From the NCBI RefSeq assembly GCF_030219325.1, contig NZ_CP126625.1, positions 918,857 through 982,856 on the forward strand: DNA of 64,000 bases, given 5' to 3'. The notes below the pieces were generated by a model. The model was given only the letters and a program-made list of their open reading frames with translations. It made no database searches and was not told where the DNA came from. Source of the DNA: Geothrix sp. Its GTDB lineage: Bacteria; Acidobacteriota; Holophagae; Holophagales; Holophagaceae. Numbering within the stretch: the first letter of the stretch is position 1; every line of letters starts with the position of its first letter. Positions 63,528 through 64,000 of the stretch are shown in pieces. The position numbers were made by a program, and so were the translations under genes.

Positions 63528-63669
63528 TCCGCCGGGCCCCATGACCGCTGGTCCCCCCAGGGCGACCGCTGGGCCGCCGGTCTGTTCCGCACGGGCCTTC
63601 TGCTCAACAGTGGGCGCAAATCGGCGTAACCTCTTCTCCTCGCCCCATCTTTCTCAAGGAGTCCCCCCC

Positions 63670-64000
63670 ATGAACCCTGTGTCCATGTCCCGCCTTCTCT
63701 GGCCGGGTCTCGCGCTGGTCCTGGCGCTGCCCCTGGCCGCCGGGGGCGCCGAAGCCCCGGCTCCCAAAGGAGCCAAAGCCGTCGCCGTGGAAGCCAAGCA
63801 GAACCAGCTTCCACCCCTCATCGACCGGGACAAGTTCTTCGGGAACCCCGTGATCGCCGGAGCCCAGCTCTCGCCGGATGGCAAGTGGATCGCCTTCCTC
63901 AAGCCCTACAAGGAGACGCGCAACGTCTGGGTGAAGAAGGTGGGTGAGCCCTACAGCAAGGGCCGGCTCATCACGGCGGATCCCAAGCGCCCCATCCCGG
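63670..64000 (+). CDS. S9-family prolyl oligopeptidase-like peptidase, N-terminal part
   Basis: The frame opens at ATG 63670 and runs off the right edge, so only ~110 residues are seen. A signal peptide (~1-25, ...[13 protein letters not shown]) is followed by an Ala/Lys linker. The next segment, [38 protein letters not shown], is the usual start of the beta-propeller of S9 peptidases in Acidobacteriota. AAGGAG precedes the ATG. The catalytic domain lies outside the window. Confidence 0.8.
   Translation, partial: MNPVSMSRLLWPGLALVLALPLAAGGAEAPAPKGAKAVAVEAKQNQLPPLIDRDKFFGNPVIAGAQLSPDGKWIAFLKPYKETRNVWVKKVGEPYSKGRLITADPKRPIP

Overview
The window is about 64 kb of GC-rich bacterial DNA with tightly packed genes, mostly one to three genes per transcription unit. 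The mix of genes suggests an acidobacterium of the Holophagae, close to Geothrix/Holophaga. It includes two inner-membrane or periplasmic multihaem c-type cytochromes, cytochrome bd oxidase, SpoIIE/STAS partner-switching proteins, zinc-dependent metzincin-like and S9 peptidases, and many TPR and Ig-like secreted proteins. This placement is inferred from gene content; there is no rRNA in the window.

Layout. 1-2.7 kb: end of cydA, cydB, and a membrane protein with a cysteine-rich tail. 2.7-10.2 kb, minus strand: cmk, a NapC/NirT-type cytochrome, recQ, hisC, clpP and tig. 10.2-10.7 kb: tRNA-Leu and tRNA-Arg, followed by a duplicated tRNA 5' end and palindromes. 10.7-13.1 kb, minus: an adenosine-deaminase-family enzyme, a FYDLN-acid protein and a GAF-like hypothetical. 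13.2-18.6 kb, plus: STAS antagonist, anti-sigma-type ATPase, SpoIIE phosphatase, HtpX, and a Ser/Thr kinase fused to a beta-helix. 18.6-21.0 kb, minus: PilZ protein and YchF. 21.1-23.4 kb, plus: two small biotinyl-domain proteins, an AUH-like enoyl-CoA hydratase and a CDF transporter. 23.4-27.5 kb, minus: SPFH protein, PepSY protein, FabH, bacteriohemerythrin and an OmpR-type regulator. 27.8-35.0 kb, plus: a 2001-residue Ig-repeat surface protein followed by an OmpA-family protein. 35-46.4 kb: formyltransferase, two convergent TPR proteins, cold-shock protein, M28 peptidase, acyl-CoA dehydrogenase, alanine-aminotransferase-like enzyme, SDR and paired MFS transporters. 46.5-57.4 kb: Kelch-like and Ig-like secreted proteins, an acyl-CoA carboxylase carboxyltransferase, DinB protein, hydrolase, TonB-dependent receptor, large zinc protease and a small beta-barrel. 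57.5-64 kb: dtd, a SCO1-like protein, an octahaem cytochrome with a CX15CH haem site, a hybrid histidine kinase and the start of an S9 peptidase.

Most interesting points. The cytochrome at 58799-60859 has seven CXXCH motifs, one CX15CH motif and exactly two cysteines outside haem motifs. That is the signature of MccA/SirA octahaem sulfite reductases, and it lies next to a copper-chaperone-family gene. The OmpR-type regulator is flanked by two copies of a 20-bp tandem direct repeat with a 10-bp period, one before bacteriohemerythrin and one before the giant Ig-repeat protein, which look like its operators. The giant gene carries an exact internal duplication of about 494 bp. A tRNA-Arg 5' end and its promoter are duplicated. 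Several intergenic gaps hold perfect palindromes with a GCA triloop.
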